Origin: Microglena sp. YARC | Lineage: Eukaryota > Chlorophyta > Chlorophyceae > Chlamydomonadales > Chlamydomonadaceae | Assembly: GCA_022414725.1 (NCBI GenBank) | Contig: CM039462.1 | Location: 93,171,574 to 93,235,573 of the forward strand | Direction of reading: 5' to 3' | Length of the DNA stretch: 64,000 nt | Part shown: piece after piece, positions 24,287 through 33,456 of the stretch | Position numbering within the stretch: position 1 is the stretch's first letter | Layout: each line of letters starts with the position of its first letter | Notes under the pieces: model-generated | Told to the model about the DNA's origin: nothing | The model's input: only the letters and a program-made list of their open reading frames with translations | Databases searched by the model: none | Made by a program: the position numbers and the translations under genes

Positions 24287-24930
24287 GGTGAGGTTCCAGC
24301 CTAGGAAGAAGCCTGGTTAGGAAGTAGCACACACATACGCACGCACACACACACACACGACTGCTGTCACCCCTCCATTCTTCTCCAGGGTGAGGTTCCA
24401 GCCTAGGAAGGAGGCTGGTAAGGAAGTAGCACACATGCATGGGCACACACACACACACACACACATGCACACACACGACTGCTGTCACCCCTCCTTTCTC
24501 CTCCAGGGTGAGGTTCCAGCCTGGGAAGGAGCCTGGGAAGGAAGTCTACTTGCATTCAGACGGAGAAGATTACGACTACCGGGTGGTGATCCGATTGCCT
24601 TCACCAATCCAGGGGCACCACACACACACGCACACGCGCACACATACGACTGCTTTCACCCCTCCTTTCTTCTCCAGGGTGAGTTTCCAGCCTGGGAAGG
24701 AAGTAGCACGCACACACACACACACGACTGCTGTCACCCCTCCATTCTTCTCCAGGGTGAGGTTCCAGCCTAGTAAGGAGCCTGGTAAGGAAGTCTACTT
24801 GCATTCAGACGGCGAGGATTACGACTACCGGGTCGTGATCCGATTGCCTTCACCAATCCAGGGGCACCACACACACACACACACACATGCACACACATAC
24901 GACTGCTTTCACCCCTCCTTTCTTCTCCAG
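24287..24930 (+). repeat. Exon-stub array: five partial copies of the 24.9-kb exon
   Basis: Copies start after CTTCTCCAG or CCTCCAG at 24287, 24389, 24507, 24678 and 24756. Each has the pyrimidine tract, the acceptor, and the exon start GGTGAGGTTCCAGCCT. Two (24507 and 24756) extend about 110 bp, encoding EVYLHSDGEDYDYRVVIRLP before CACACA repeats begin. None reaches the exon's own donor. The sixth copy (24931) is the complete exon. CA microsatellites separate the copies. Confidence 0.9.
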
Positions 24931-27353
24931 GGTGAGGTTCCAGCCTGGGAAGGAGCCTGGTAAGGAAGTCTACTTGCATTCAGATGGAGAAGATTATGAC
25001 TACCGGGTCGTGATCCGATTGCCTTCACCAATCAAAGGACACCATGAGCTGGAAAGCATGCAGAGCAGCCGTCTTCTCTTTTGCAAGAATTGGAAAAACT
25101 TGGAATTGGAGAAACATGTGACGCTCACTATCCCCCCAGGCTCTGTAAGTGTGATGCATGTGACATGTGAGAATTGGAGAAACATGTGACTCTCCCAATC
25201 CCCACAGGCTCTTTAAGTGTATATTTCTGCGATCGTTTTGTTTGTCTACAATCCTGTCAGGTCCTGTGGTAAATAAAGCAAGTCCCTATAGCCTGGTTGG
25301 CCACCCCTGGGCTATCACACACACACGCACATGCGCTTAGGATTACTTCATTACATTCATTACATTCGTTATATATATGATACATGTCAACATATGCTCT
25401 AGCCAACCAATTAGTGCTGACACAAATGTGCCTGCAGGTCAGGCATCGGTGGTGATTATTTTTACTGAGGTGGCCCTACGGTGACTATAGCTAGCTCCGG
25501 CTTACACTATGGTGTCCTTAGCTTCACGTCCTGTGAGAAACGGTATTACACGGATGTAACGATTTAAATTTAAATTTCTGACACAAATGCTTGCTTGCTG
25601 AAATCTTGCCTATCTTATTTCGAGGATTAGCTGGAAGACCCCTCTTGGATGTTGTGGAGTTGGAAGACCCCACCTTGATGGTGTGGATCACTAATGTACG
25701 TGTAACAGTAGTGTCGAAATATAAAGACCCCACTTCTCATGTACATGTAATAGTAATGTCAAAATATGCAAACCCCACCACTCCTGCCCATATAATATTG
25801 ATGTCAAAATATGCAAACCCCACCACTCCTGCCCATATAATATTGATGTCAAAATATGCAAACCCCACCACTCCTGCCCATACAATATTGATGTCAAAAT
25901 ATGCAAACCCCACCACTCCTGCCCATATAATATTGATGTCAAAATATGCAAACCCCACCACTCCTGCCCATATAATATTGATGTCAAAATATGCAAACCC
26001 CACCACTCCTGCCCATATAATATTGATGTCAAAATATGCAAACCCCACCACTCCTGCCCATATAATATTGATGTCAAAATATGCAAACCCCACCACTCAT
26101 GCCCATATAATATTGATGTCAAAATATGCAAACCCCACCACTCCTGCCCATATAATATTGATGTCAAAATATGCAAACCCCACCACTCCTGCCCATATAA
26201 TATTGATGTCAAAATATGCAAACCCCACCACTCCTGCCCATATAATATTGATGTCAAAATATGCAAACCCCACCACTCCTGCCCATATAATATTGATGTC
26301 AAAATATGCAAACCCCACCACTCCTGCCCATATAATATTGATGTCAAAATATGCAAACCCCACCACTCCTGCCCATATAATATTGATGTCAAAATATGCA
26401 AACCCCACCACTCCTGCCCATATAATATTGATGTCAAAATATGCAAACCCCACCACTCCTGCCCATATAATATTGATGTCAAAATATGCAAACCCCACCA
26501 CTCCTGCCCATATAATATTGATGTCAAAATATGCAAACCCCACCACTCCTGCCCATATAATATTGATGTCAAAATATGCAAACCCCACCACTCCTGCCCA
26601 TATAATATTGATGTCAAAATATGCAAACCCCACCACTCCTGCCCATATAATATTGATGTCAAAATATGCTAACCCCACCACTCCTGCCCATCTAATATTG
26701 ATGTAAAAATATGCAAACCCCACCACTCCTGCCCATATAATATTGATGTCAAAATATGCAAACCCCACCACTCCTGCCCATATAATATTGATGTCAAAAT
26801 ATGCAAACCCTACCACTCCTGCCCATCTAATATTGATGTCAAAATATGCAAACCCCACCACTCCTGCCCATATAATATTGATGTCAAAATATGCAAACCC
26901 CACCACTCCTGCCCATATAATATTGATGTCAAAATATGCAAACCCCACCACTCCTGCCCATATAATATTGATGTCAAAATATACTGACCCCACCACTCCT
27001 GCCCATATAATATTGATGTCGAAATATACTGACCTCACCACTCCTGCCCATATAATATTGATGTCGAAATATACGACCCCCCCCACTCCTGCCCATATAA
27101 TATTGATGTCAAAAAATGCAAACCCCACCACTCCTGCCCATATAATATTGATGTCAAAATATGCAACCCCCACCACTCCTGCCCATATAATATTGATGTC
27201 AAAATATGCAAACCCCACCGCTCCTGTACATGTACGCAGGCCTACATCATGGACTTCGACATATCCAGGGGTGTGTGGGTGCACGGCGTGCCTGAAACTT
27301 TTGTTGGCTACTCCATCATAGTCAGCTTTAACAAGAGAGGGTTGGGCCATGAA
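24931..27353 (+). CDS. Unrecognised protein gene, three internal exons
   Basis: Exon a (24931-25144): one base plus 71 codons, VRFQPGKEPGKEVYLHSDGE through KHVTLTIPPGS, then donor GTAAGT. Exon b ends at 25695 (PLLDVVELEDPTLMVWITN, then donor GTACGT); its start near 25632 is uncertain and its phase does not join exon a directly, so another exon may intervene. Exon c (27240-27353): 38 codons, AYIMDFDISRGVWVHGVPET through NKRGLGHE, then donor GTAAGG. Exons b and c join in phase. The fragment looks like beta-rich globular protein, but I recognise no family and assign no function. Upstream and downstream exons are not identified. The exon b-c intron is almost entirely a 45-bp repeat. Confidence 0.65.
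25480..25568 (-). repeat. Dispersed TTACATCCGNGTAAT...GGACGTGAA family, copy 1
   Basis: The reverse complement contains GTTACATCCGTGTAATACCG, CTCACAGGACGTGAAGCTAA and GTAAGCCGGAGCTAGCTATA, then GTCAC. It matches 28070-28170 and 31848-32042. Possibly a MITE; termini not defined. Confidence 0.6.
25696..27239. repeat. 45-bp tandem array filling an intron (about 34 units)
   Basis: Unit ATGTCAAAATATGCAAACCC, then CACCACTCCTGCCCATATAA and TATTG; exactly 45 bp (four units per 180 bp). The central units are virtually identical; the edges are diverged (GTAACAGTAGTGTCGAAATA at the left, CCCACCGCTCCTGTACATGT at the right). The array begins inside the donor region and ends at TACGCAG. As 45 is divisible by 3, both strands show very long frames, including a 15-residue repeat (MSKYANPTTPAHIIL). 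A unit with an in-frame TAA at 26701, and the flanking splice sites, favour an intron. Confidence 0.9.
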
Positions 27354-27430
27354 GTAAGGGATCCCCCTTCACCAGCTTGGGCCAGAGCTGAAGCTGGCTA
27401 GAGCACGTGAGAGCCGACGTGCCTGTCATA

Positions 27431-27677
27431 GATTCCAAGTAATGATAACGCCAGGTGGGGCGAGGTATTAAGGGAACCCGTCGTACGCGGGCAGAGAACG
27501 GTCTGCCACCTCAGCTGGACAAGCTACCATCGCGGTTGACAACGACCTGCAACGCTCAGGGTGACCGTAAGGGGAATCAAACCCCCGACCCAGCTTCGTT
27601 TAAGCGATTTGGTGTACCAATAGACCAAACGTATCACTGAAACGGGCTAGAAGTAATGATAACGTATCGATTCCAAG
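27431..27677 (-). mobile_element. tRNA-derived SINE (minus) with 9-bp target-site duplication and tail-head junction
   Basis: Body 27440-27668 between GATTCCAAG repeats (27431-27439 and 27669-27677). A-box-like TGGTCTATTGG and B-box-like GGTTTGATTCC are on the minus strand. Before the AGCCCGTTT head lies an extra ACGTTATCATTACTT, which is the family's own 3' tail, so the insertion looks like the end of a dimer. Confidence 0.88.
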
Positions 27678-29689
27678 ATAACAGCAAACTCTGTGTTTGG
27701 CCCGGTGGTTGGCCCGGAGAGCTGAGTAGAAGCCGTTGGGCGAGCTTCGAGCTGGCTAGTGGCGCGTCTTATCGCGCTGCCTTAATCAGTACTCACCCGT
27801 TTGTTTTACTGACAACTTGACAATGACAATGACAATGACAATGACAAGATTATTAGACCAGTCAGTTCAAACAGACATCTAGTTCAGGTGCTGCCAAACC
27901 AAAATCAAGTACATCGCCTAAGGTTTGAACTGGCGATCTATCGCAAAAGTAATACTATCTATGGTATAGGATATAAGAGGTGTACCCCAATGTATGCTTT
28001 GATGTGTATATATCATGCGAAGATGGCTTCACAACATTGGTTGTGTATTGCAGCTGGGTCCTTTTACAAGTAATTGAAATTCAAATTGTTACATCCATGT
28101 TATACCGTTACTCACAGGACGTGAAGTTAAGGACACCATAGCGTAAGCCGGAGCTAGCTATAGTCACATTTTACAAGTAATTTAATGAGGTGGTGCATGG
28201 ACCCTCTAACCCTAGCTGAGCCTTCTATCCTCTATGGGTAGGACAGAGGCCTTGCTGGGATATGTGGCCAAACCGCACTTTGTTTTTACCCCAGTACTTT
28301 GAGGGGCATTTGGGGACGCAGCATTTTTGTACATATTTCCAAATTTGGATGTTGCAACCACAATTTTGTTTTTATCCCAGTGGTGCAATTTGGGGGCATT
28401 TAAAGACATCGCATTGCTTTAAAAGATTTGTAAATTTGGGTGTTGCAACCAAAATTGTGTTAACGGCCCCAAATACAATGTGTATGAGACCTAAAGCACA
28501 CTGGAGTCTTCATAGGTTGCAAAATATGTTACCCCTTGCTTACTTGCTTTGCCCCATATGACTTCACTCAACTTAGATCAACTTATGTACCGACGCAGCG
28601 TCCTAGACAACCCTGGTGGGGGTGTCACAAAGGACTCTGACCAGGAGCTTGGAATTTGAAGACAGCGAGAAGCCCAGAGTTGGCCGTAAAAGCATGTAAC
28701 AACTCAAATTAAATGAGATCATTCCCCTACTTGTATGTATGTATGTATGTATTCTATAGTTCAGGGGAAGCCACATAGGCCAGTGGGACCTACCCAACCT
28801 CGAAGTGTCGTGATCAAATCTAGATGATCAGGAGGGGCTTGCTGAAACAAACATAGTGTAAACTGGTCCCCAACGAATCGTAAGCTCGGAGAATACGACG
28901 GACGATCTGAGCTACAGTATTATTTTGTTGTTGGGTCTTCTAGGATTCCTGGTAAAATGAAAATAGAAGGGGGGGGGGGGGTGATTTGTTAGAGTTTACA
29001 TTTTCTTGGTAATAATTTGTTTTACTGCAGAAGACGGCGGGCAGCCGAATTGCTGGCTGAAGCTATGTAAACAAGTTCAAGTTCAAGTTTCTGGTATACG
29101 CCTTTAAATTGACATCCGCTTAGTATGCTCCCTAGTTTCTAAGGCTATCACATGAAGGGACTTGGAATTGGAGGAGCCCAGAGTTCGCTGAAACACCATG
29201 TAACAATCCAATCCAAGGATTTCATAATAAAAAACTCAATAGGCTTATCCTGTACCGGCCAGTCTTCATAACAAATCTGCATTCCTCCGCAATGCGCAAT
29301 ATAGCTATGAACTGTACTGAATGTGTGAAAAAAGAAAAAAATGAAAAAGAAAAAAAATGTGATTTGTTCGAATTTACATTTTCTAGTAATAATTATTTTT
29401 ACTGCCGAAGACGGCGAGCAGCCAAATTGTTGGCTGAAGCTACGTAACCAAGTTCAAATTCAAGTACTGAATGTGCACACATCTGCATCGAGCCCTCGAC
29501 CTTGCCATGATTCAAGAGTAACCCATCCTGTTGCCAGGTAGTTCAAGTTCTGTTTCTGGAAATAAAATCGTTCTTAAATTTCAAGTTAATCCCAAAAGCT
29601 ACCTTAGAGAATTTCAGCAATGATGTCTTGGGGGCAGCTCAAGGATGATACAAGTTCAAGTTCAAGTTGCCAGGTGGGTCTCATGTATG
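27678..29689. repeat. Non-coding stretch with dispersed and duplicated segments
   Basis: 27820-27845 is (GACAAT)n. 28070-28170 is copy 2 of the TTACATCC/GGACGTGAA family, in plus orientation. 28730-28800 has a degenerate CAGGGGAAGCCACATAGGCC repeat. 28980-29090 and 29357-29466 are a direct duplication (GTGATTTGTT, TTTACTGC, GAAGACGGCG, GGCTGAAGCTA). No exon with both splice sites was found. Confidence 0.6.
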
Positions 29690-29840
29690 GGTATGTGTGT
29701 GTAGGTGTGTGTGTGCATGTGTGGGTATGGGTGTGCGTGTGCAGCTATGTGTGTGTGTAGGTGTGCGTGTGTGCGTAGATGTGTGTGCAGCTATGTGTGT
29801 GTGTAGGTGTGCGTGTGTGCGTAGATGTGTGTGAGTGTGT
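29690..29840. repeat. GT-rich microsatellite
   Basis: TGTGTGTGTAGGTGTGCGTG-type run with a higher-order ~55-bp repeat containing GCAGCTATG. Confidence 0.9.
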
Positions 29841-29846
29841 AAGCTG

Positions 29847-30035
29847 CTATTCACTACTGGCCTCACCCTCCTGTACCTTGTCAGTCAACAGGGGGTCCAC
29901 TGCTGCTCCCAACTCAATCATACGGGCCTGCACTGGTGAAGCCCTATCAGAAAAGTCTACAGGTGTTAGACCAGCCAGCTGTGTGTGGCTTGTACCCACA
30001 CCCTGATGGGTGTTGCAAGCTAACTGCGCACCCAA
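29847..30035 (-). CDS. Probable last exon of a minus-strand gene
   Basis: Minus-strand frame with GAQLACNTHQGVGTSHTQLA, GLTPVDFSDRASPVQARMIE and LLTDKVQEGEASSE, then TAG. Three further, more degenerate copies of the GAQLxxNTHQGVGxSHTxLA segment lie upstream on the same strand (about 30287-30382, 30640-30720 and 30720-30840), so this is another tandem exon family. It may be the C-terminus of the gene containing the 31.0-31.6 kb exon; the splicing path is not proven. The family is not recognised. Confidence 0.45.
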   Translation of the reverse strand: MGAQLACNTHQGVGTSHTQLAGLTPVDFSDRASPVQARMIELGAAVDPLLTDKVQEGEASSE

Positions 30036-30072
30036 TGGTGAAGTTTTTCAGACATTTCAGACAAGTCTAAAA

Positions 30073-30284
30073 CCAACAGCCAGGGTACTACAAAGCGCGC
30101 GCGGCAGCGCGATTTTGCGCACACTTTTTTGAGCCCCACTGCGCGTTTCACGCAGTTTTTTTGACCCCCTGTGGACGCAGCGCGCAGTTTTTGCGCTTAT
30201 TGCACCACAAAGCGCTGACCAATTAGACGGTTGTGCGCTTTAAGCGCTGACCAATTTGACAAAATGTAGTACCCTGCCAACAGC
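30073..30284. mobile_element. hAT-type MITE with 8-bp target duplication (copy A)
   Basis: Element 30081-30276 (196 bp) begins CAGGGTACTAC and ends GTAGTACCCTG, a perfect 11-bp terminal inverted repeat. It is flanked by CCAACAGC on both sides (30073-30080 and 30277-30284). The interior is rich in GCGC words and non-coding. An 8-bp duplication with CAGGG ends is characteristic of the hAT superfamily. It sits inside a copy of the GAQLxxNTHQGVG repeat. Confidence 0.92.
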
Positions 30285-31002
30285 ATCATGCCAGCCAGCT
30301 GCATGTAGCTGACACCCACGCCCTGGTTAGTGTTATGACCCAACTGAGCATCCGATGGAGCTGTTATGTTGTCACATGCCACATAATGTAGATGTCGGCG
30401 TCGGTGGATGGGAATAATACTGAATAACTCCAGTTAGTCCTGGAGGGAGGATGTGATCCTCGATATACCGAAGTATACTCAGTGCGCATAGACTGACCTC
30501 CAGGAGTTTGGCTTCGGTTTATATACTAATCGGAATCGGAATCGGTAGGTGGTCGGTAGTCGGTATGTGTGATGTGTGATGTGCGGAGCTGTTATGTTGT
30601 CACATGCCACATAACACCCTGTGGTGCGTGATATTTATAGGTGCGCGTGGCTTGTACCCACACCCTGATGAGTGTTTCGAGCTAACTGAGCACCCTATTG
30701 TGAAGCTTTGTTAGACATGTCCACAGCCAGCGTCTTCAGGCCAGCGAGATGCGTGTGGCTTACACCCACACCCTGGTGATTATTATGACCCAACTGAGCA
30801 TCCGATGCTGCTGTTATGCTGTCACATGCCACATAACACCCTGTGGTGTGTGATATTGGGTCAACTGAATCACAGTTGGATTGGTGACCACCTGGGGTAG
30901 CTGAATCATGGTTGGATTGGTCACCACCTGGGGTAGCTGAATCACGGTTGGATTGGTCACCACCTGGGGTAGCTGAATCACGGTTGGATTGGTCACCACC
31001 TG
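30285..31002 (-). repeat. Tandem exon-like copies and 36-bp minisatellite
   Basis: Degenerate copies of the 29.9-kb exon occupy 30287-30382 and 30640-30840. In between are GGTCGGTAGTCGGT-type repeats (30530-30590). 30852-31008 is a 36-bp repeat (about four units); on the minus strand it encodes either VVTNPTVIQLPQ or ATPGGDQSNRDS in 12-residue steps. The second frame stays open from about 31066 to 30716 and could be coding, as a Gln/Asn/Ser/Thr repeat region. Confidence 0.55.
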
Positions 31003-31640
31003 GGGTAGCTGAGGGTGCGGGAACTGATGATCCGGATTCTAGGGCTAAGCTGGGTGTCGATGCTTGTAGGAAGGACTAAGGCAAGCTCTTGGTGATATAT
31101 TGCAGGAGCCTGGGCAGGGAACACAAGGCCAGGAAGAGCCCCACCAGCTTGCTCCAGACAGTCTGCCTCCTGCTTAACTACCACAGCGCTTTGCAGATCC
31201 GCAGGAGCCATCAGCCCACCAGTATACAGTATCTGCTGCTGCTGATCACTAATTACCAGGGGGCCCCCAACCCCACCATGACCCCTATTATCAGCATGCC
31301 CTTCCTGAGGGGGCTCGGCATCCTCTTCCTCACTCATCCCCCTCTTCGCCCCTCTCCTCTTCCTAGGCACTGAACCATCCTGGTGACTGCTGGTAGCAGC
31401 TGGACCCTGGCCCTGCACATCGTCAGTGCCCTCATCCTCCTGGATAGCTTCCCCATTATCATCAGTGACACCATTGTCCACACAACCCACATTGTCCCCA
31501 TCGTGCATGGGCAGCTCCCCTTTCGCCTCCTCCGCAGTGTCTTCCTCACTACGCTCACTCATGTTCGCCTTCTTCTTCGAACCTCTTGATGCATACTTCT
31601 TCCGTTTCCTACCTACCTCACCGCTAGTAAGCTCAGGGTC
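31003..31640 (-). CDS. Acidic, NLS-bearing exon of a probable nuclear regulator
   Basis: Minus-strand exon starting after acceptor GCGATTAG at 31641, open for about 200 codons. It begins DPELTSGEVGRKRKKYASRG, then SKKK, a bipartite nuclear-localisation-like cluster. An acidic stretch (SERSEEDTAEEAKGE, DDNGEAIQEDEGTDDVQ) follows, then a second basic cluster (PRKRRGAKRG). The end is Gln/Pro/Ala-rich (DQQQQILYTGGLMAPADLQS). This composition is usual outside the DNA-binding domain of transcription factors. It lies downstream on the same strand as the AP2 exons at 33.5-34.2 kb, so it may be the C-terminal part of that gene. That link is inference; no domain is recognised in the exon itself. Confidence 0.55.
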
Positions 31641-31847
31641 CTAATCGCAGGTTGGGATATGTTGGTTTGGGCGGGTTCGGGGCTATATGACTAAATGTGT
31701 GTGTGTATATATATTTATGTGCATATAGCCTGCCCAACCACGGCAAATCATCAGGAAGGGGCTGATTGTAAGAACATTCCAAGAACTGGAGACCAACCAA
31801 TCACAAACAACCCTAGATACGTGAAGGTAGCTTGCACTGAATTGGTA

Positions 31848-32042
31848 ATTGAAATTGAAATTGTTACATCCGCGTAATGCAGTCACTCACAGGACGTGAA
31901 ATTAAATTAAATTGTTACATCCGCGTAATGCAGTCACTCACAGGACGTGAAATTAAATTAAATTGTTACATCCGCGTAATGCAGTCACTCACAGGACGTG
32001 AAATTAAAGACGCCACCGCGTAAGCCGGAGCTAGCAGTAGTC
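31848..32042 (+). repeat. Dispersed TTACATCCGCGTAATGCAGT family with internal triplication
   Basis: Three tandem copies of a ~58-bp segment (ATTGTTACATCCGCGTAATG, then CAGTCACTCACAGGACGTGA), then GCGTAAGCCGGAGCTAGCAG. Related to 25480 (minus) and 28070 (plus). Confidence 0.8.
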
Positions 32043-32716
32043 ACCGTACTGATTTGGTATCTTGATAGGTTTAAAGGGGAATTATAGGATTAAAGGTTCT
32101 GTTGCTCACCTCAACAGAACCTTGTATCCTATAAATACAATTAAGAAGCATCTCAGGGATTTTTATTTCCGCTATATATAACGATCGCTAGTTTTGACCC
32201 CGTTTCGGCGAAATTATCGCTATAAAAAAAAGTGAAAACAGTTTTTTTGTGTGCCCTAAATGGCCCTATAAAGCTACAAAAAGCTATAGAAATCCCCCAA
32301 AAGCTGTACCTGGAGGAGGCCTAAAACCATAGAGCTAGGAAAAATCCACTTTCAGGTTTTATAAATATAATCAAGAGGCATCTCCACATAAAAATATTGT
32401 TTCATTTCACTTAATTGTAATTGAAGCTGGTGTAAGGCTGGGGTACAAGAAATAATATTGAATACATCAACATCAATGTAGGGAATCGCGAGTACACTTT
32501 GATACCATCGAGTTCATGTCGATACAACCAGGGGGCAGGGGGGGGGGGGGGGGGGGGGGGGAGGGTCGAGCCTGAGGTTCAGCCCAAGATCCAACCACCA
32601 CCTTCTCCCCCCTTTCCCACACAACCCACCCCACCCGAGCGGACCTTCAGGCTCCAGAATACAATTTGAGTCAATTTAACCATGCTGCTGCTGATAGATT
32701 GATAGATAGATAGCAC
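32043..32716. other. Intron-like stretch with poly-G and duplicated-segment homology
   Basis: Non-coding. 32150-32340 (CGATCGCTAGTTTTGACCCC) is an inverted relative of 47440-47560. 32395-32680 aligns with 40745-41340 of the second AP2 segment. 32538-32560 is poly-G. A degenerate counterpart of the 41.3-kb exon lies at about 32634-32690; it carries an in-frame TAA and is a few bases shorter. Confidence 0.55.
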
Positions 32717-32784
32717 CTTAAGTTCTCGCCATTCTTGGGTGATCTCATCCAAGGTTAAAGAGCGCCCAAGATAGTTGAAAATAG
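32717..32784 (-). CDS. Small exon of AP2 gene copy A
   Basis: Two bases plus 22 codons (IFNYLGRSLTLDEITQEWRE, then LK) between acceptor CTGTTTTTAG and donor GTGCTATC on the minus strand. The paralogous segment at 41.6-41.86 kb encodes FLVRSLSLDEI at the same place. That conservation, together with good splice sites, supports a real exon. Its phase does not join the AP2 exon directly, so at least one exon between them is unidentified. Confidence 0.5.
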
Positions 32785-32793
32785 CTAAAAACA

Positions 32794-33036
32794 GAAGAAC
32801 CTTGATCAAGTAACGAGAACGCCTGGTGGGGCGTGGTATTAAGGGAACCTGTTGTACGCGGGCAGAGAACGGTCTACCACCTCGACTGGACAAGCTACCA
32901 TCGCGGTTGTCAGCCACCTGCAACGCTGAGGGTGACCGTAGGGGAATCGAACCCCCGAACCTTCGTCGTTAAAGCGATTTGGTGTACCACTAGACCAAGC
33001 GTATCACTGAAACGGGCTTGAAGAACTTTGATCAAG
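32794..33036 (-). mobile_element. tRNA-derived SINE (minus), best-preserved copy, 17-bp target-site duplication
   Basis: Body 32811-33019 (209 bp) between GAAGAACCTTGATCAAG (32794-32810) and GAAGAACTTTGATCAAG (33020-33036), one mismatch. On the minus strand it has a perfect A-box TGGTCTAGTGG (32987-32997) and B-box GGTTCGATTCC (32943-32953), spaced as in tRNA genes. A tRNA-unrelated body follows, ending ACCAGGCGTTCTCGTTA. It lies in the intron upstream of the 32.7-kb exon and is absent from the paralogous segment. Confidence 0.93.
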
Positions 33037-33364
33037 CTTGATTTTATTGTATGTTGGTTATATGGTTGGAAAAGCCTTGGCGAGCTTATCGCCCCCCCTT
33101 TCACTTTGTATTACTGCCTGGGTGTCCAGGTATGAGGCCTCAACGTGGGTGGGTGAGGTGGGGGTATAGGTTGGAGACAAGAACTTCCCATGTATTTTTG
33201 CATGGCTCGCCGACTTTGGAAGTACAAGTTACAATCAATCTATTATGATCCTTTTGAATCTAGTTCATGGAGAAACCACAAGGTGGTAGGGACTTCTATG
33301 TAGGACGAGGACGAGGGAGAGATTGGGGATTGGGGCAGGGAGTTACCCTAGAGCAATGGAAGAC

Positions 33365-33409
<45 letters not shown>

Positions 33410-33456
33410 GGAGTTCAATGGAGGATACGGAGGGGGTTAAGAGGGGGGGGACTTAC
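33037..33456. other. Intron-like stretch with GA microsatellite
   Basis: Contains (GA)n at 33371-33405, followed by GGAGGGAGTTCAATGGAGGA. The latter is shared with 43032-43065 downstream of the other AP2 exon. No exon found. Confidence 0.6.

Noticed and set aside
25591..27350. Very long frames on both strands with a 15-residue repeat
   Set aside because: A 45-bp period keeps all phases open; flanking exons and splice sites indicate an intron.
32811..33019. A functional tRNA gene on the minus strand
   Set aside because: A- and B-boxes are good, but the anticodon arm does not form a proper 5-bp stem with 7-nt loop, the body continues well past tRNA length, and target-site duplications flank it; it is a SINE.
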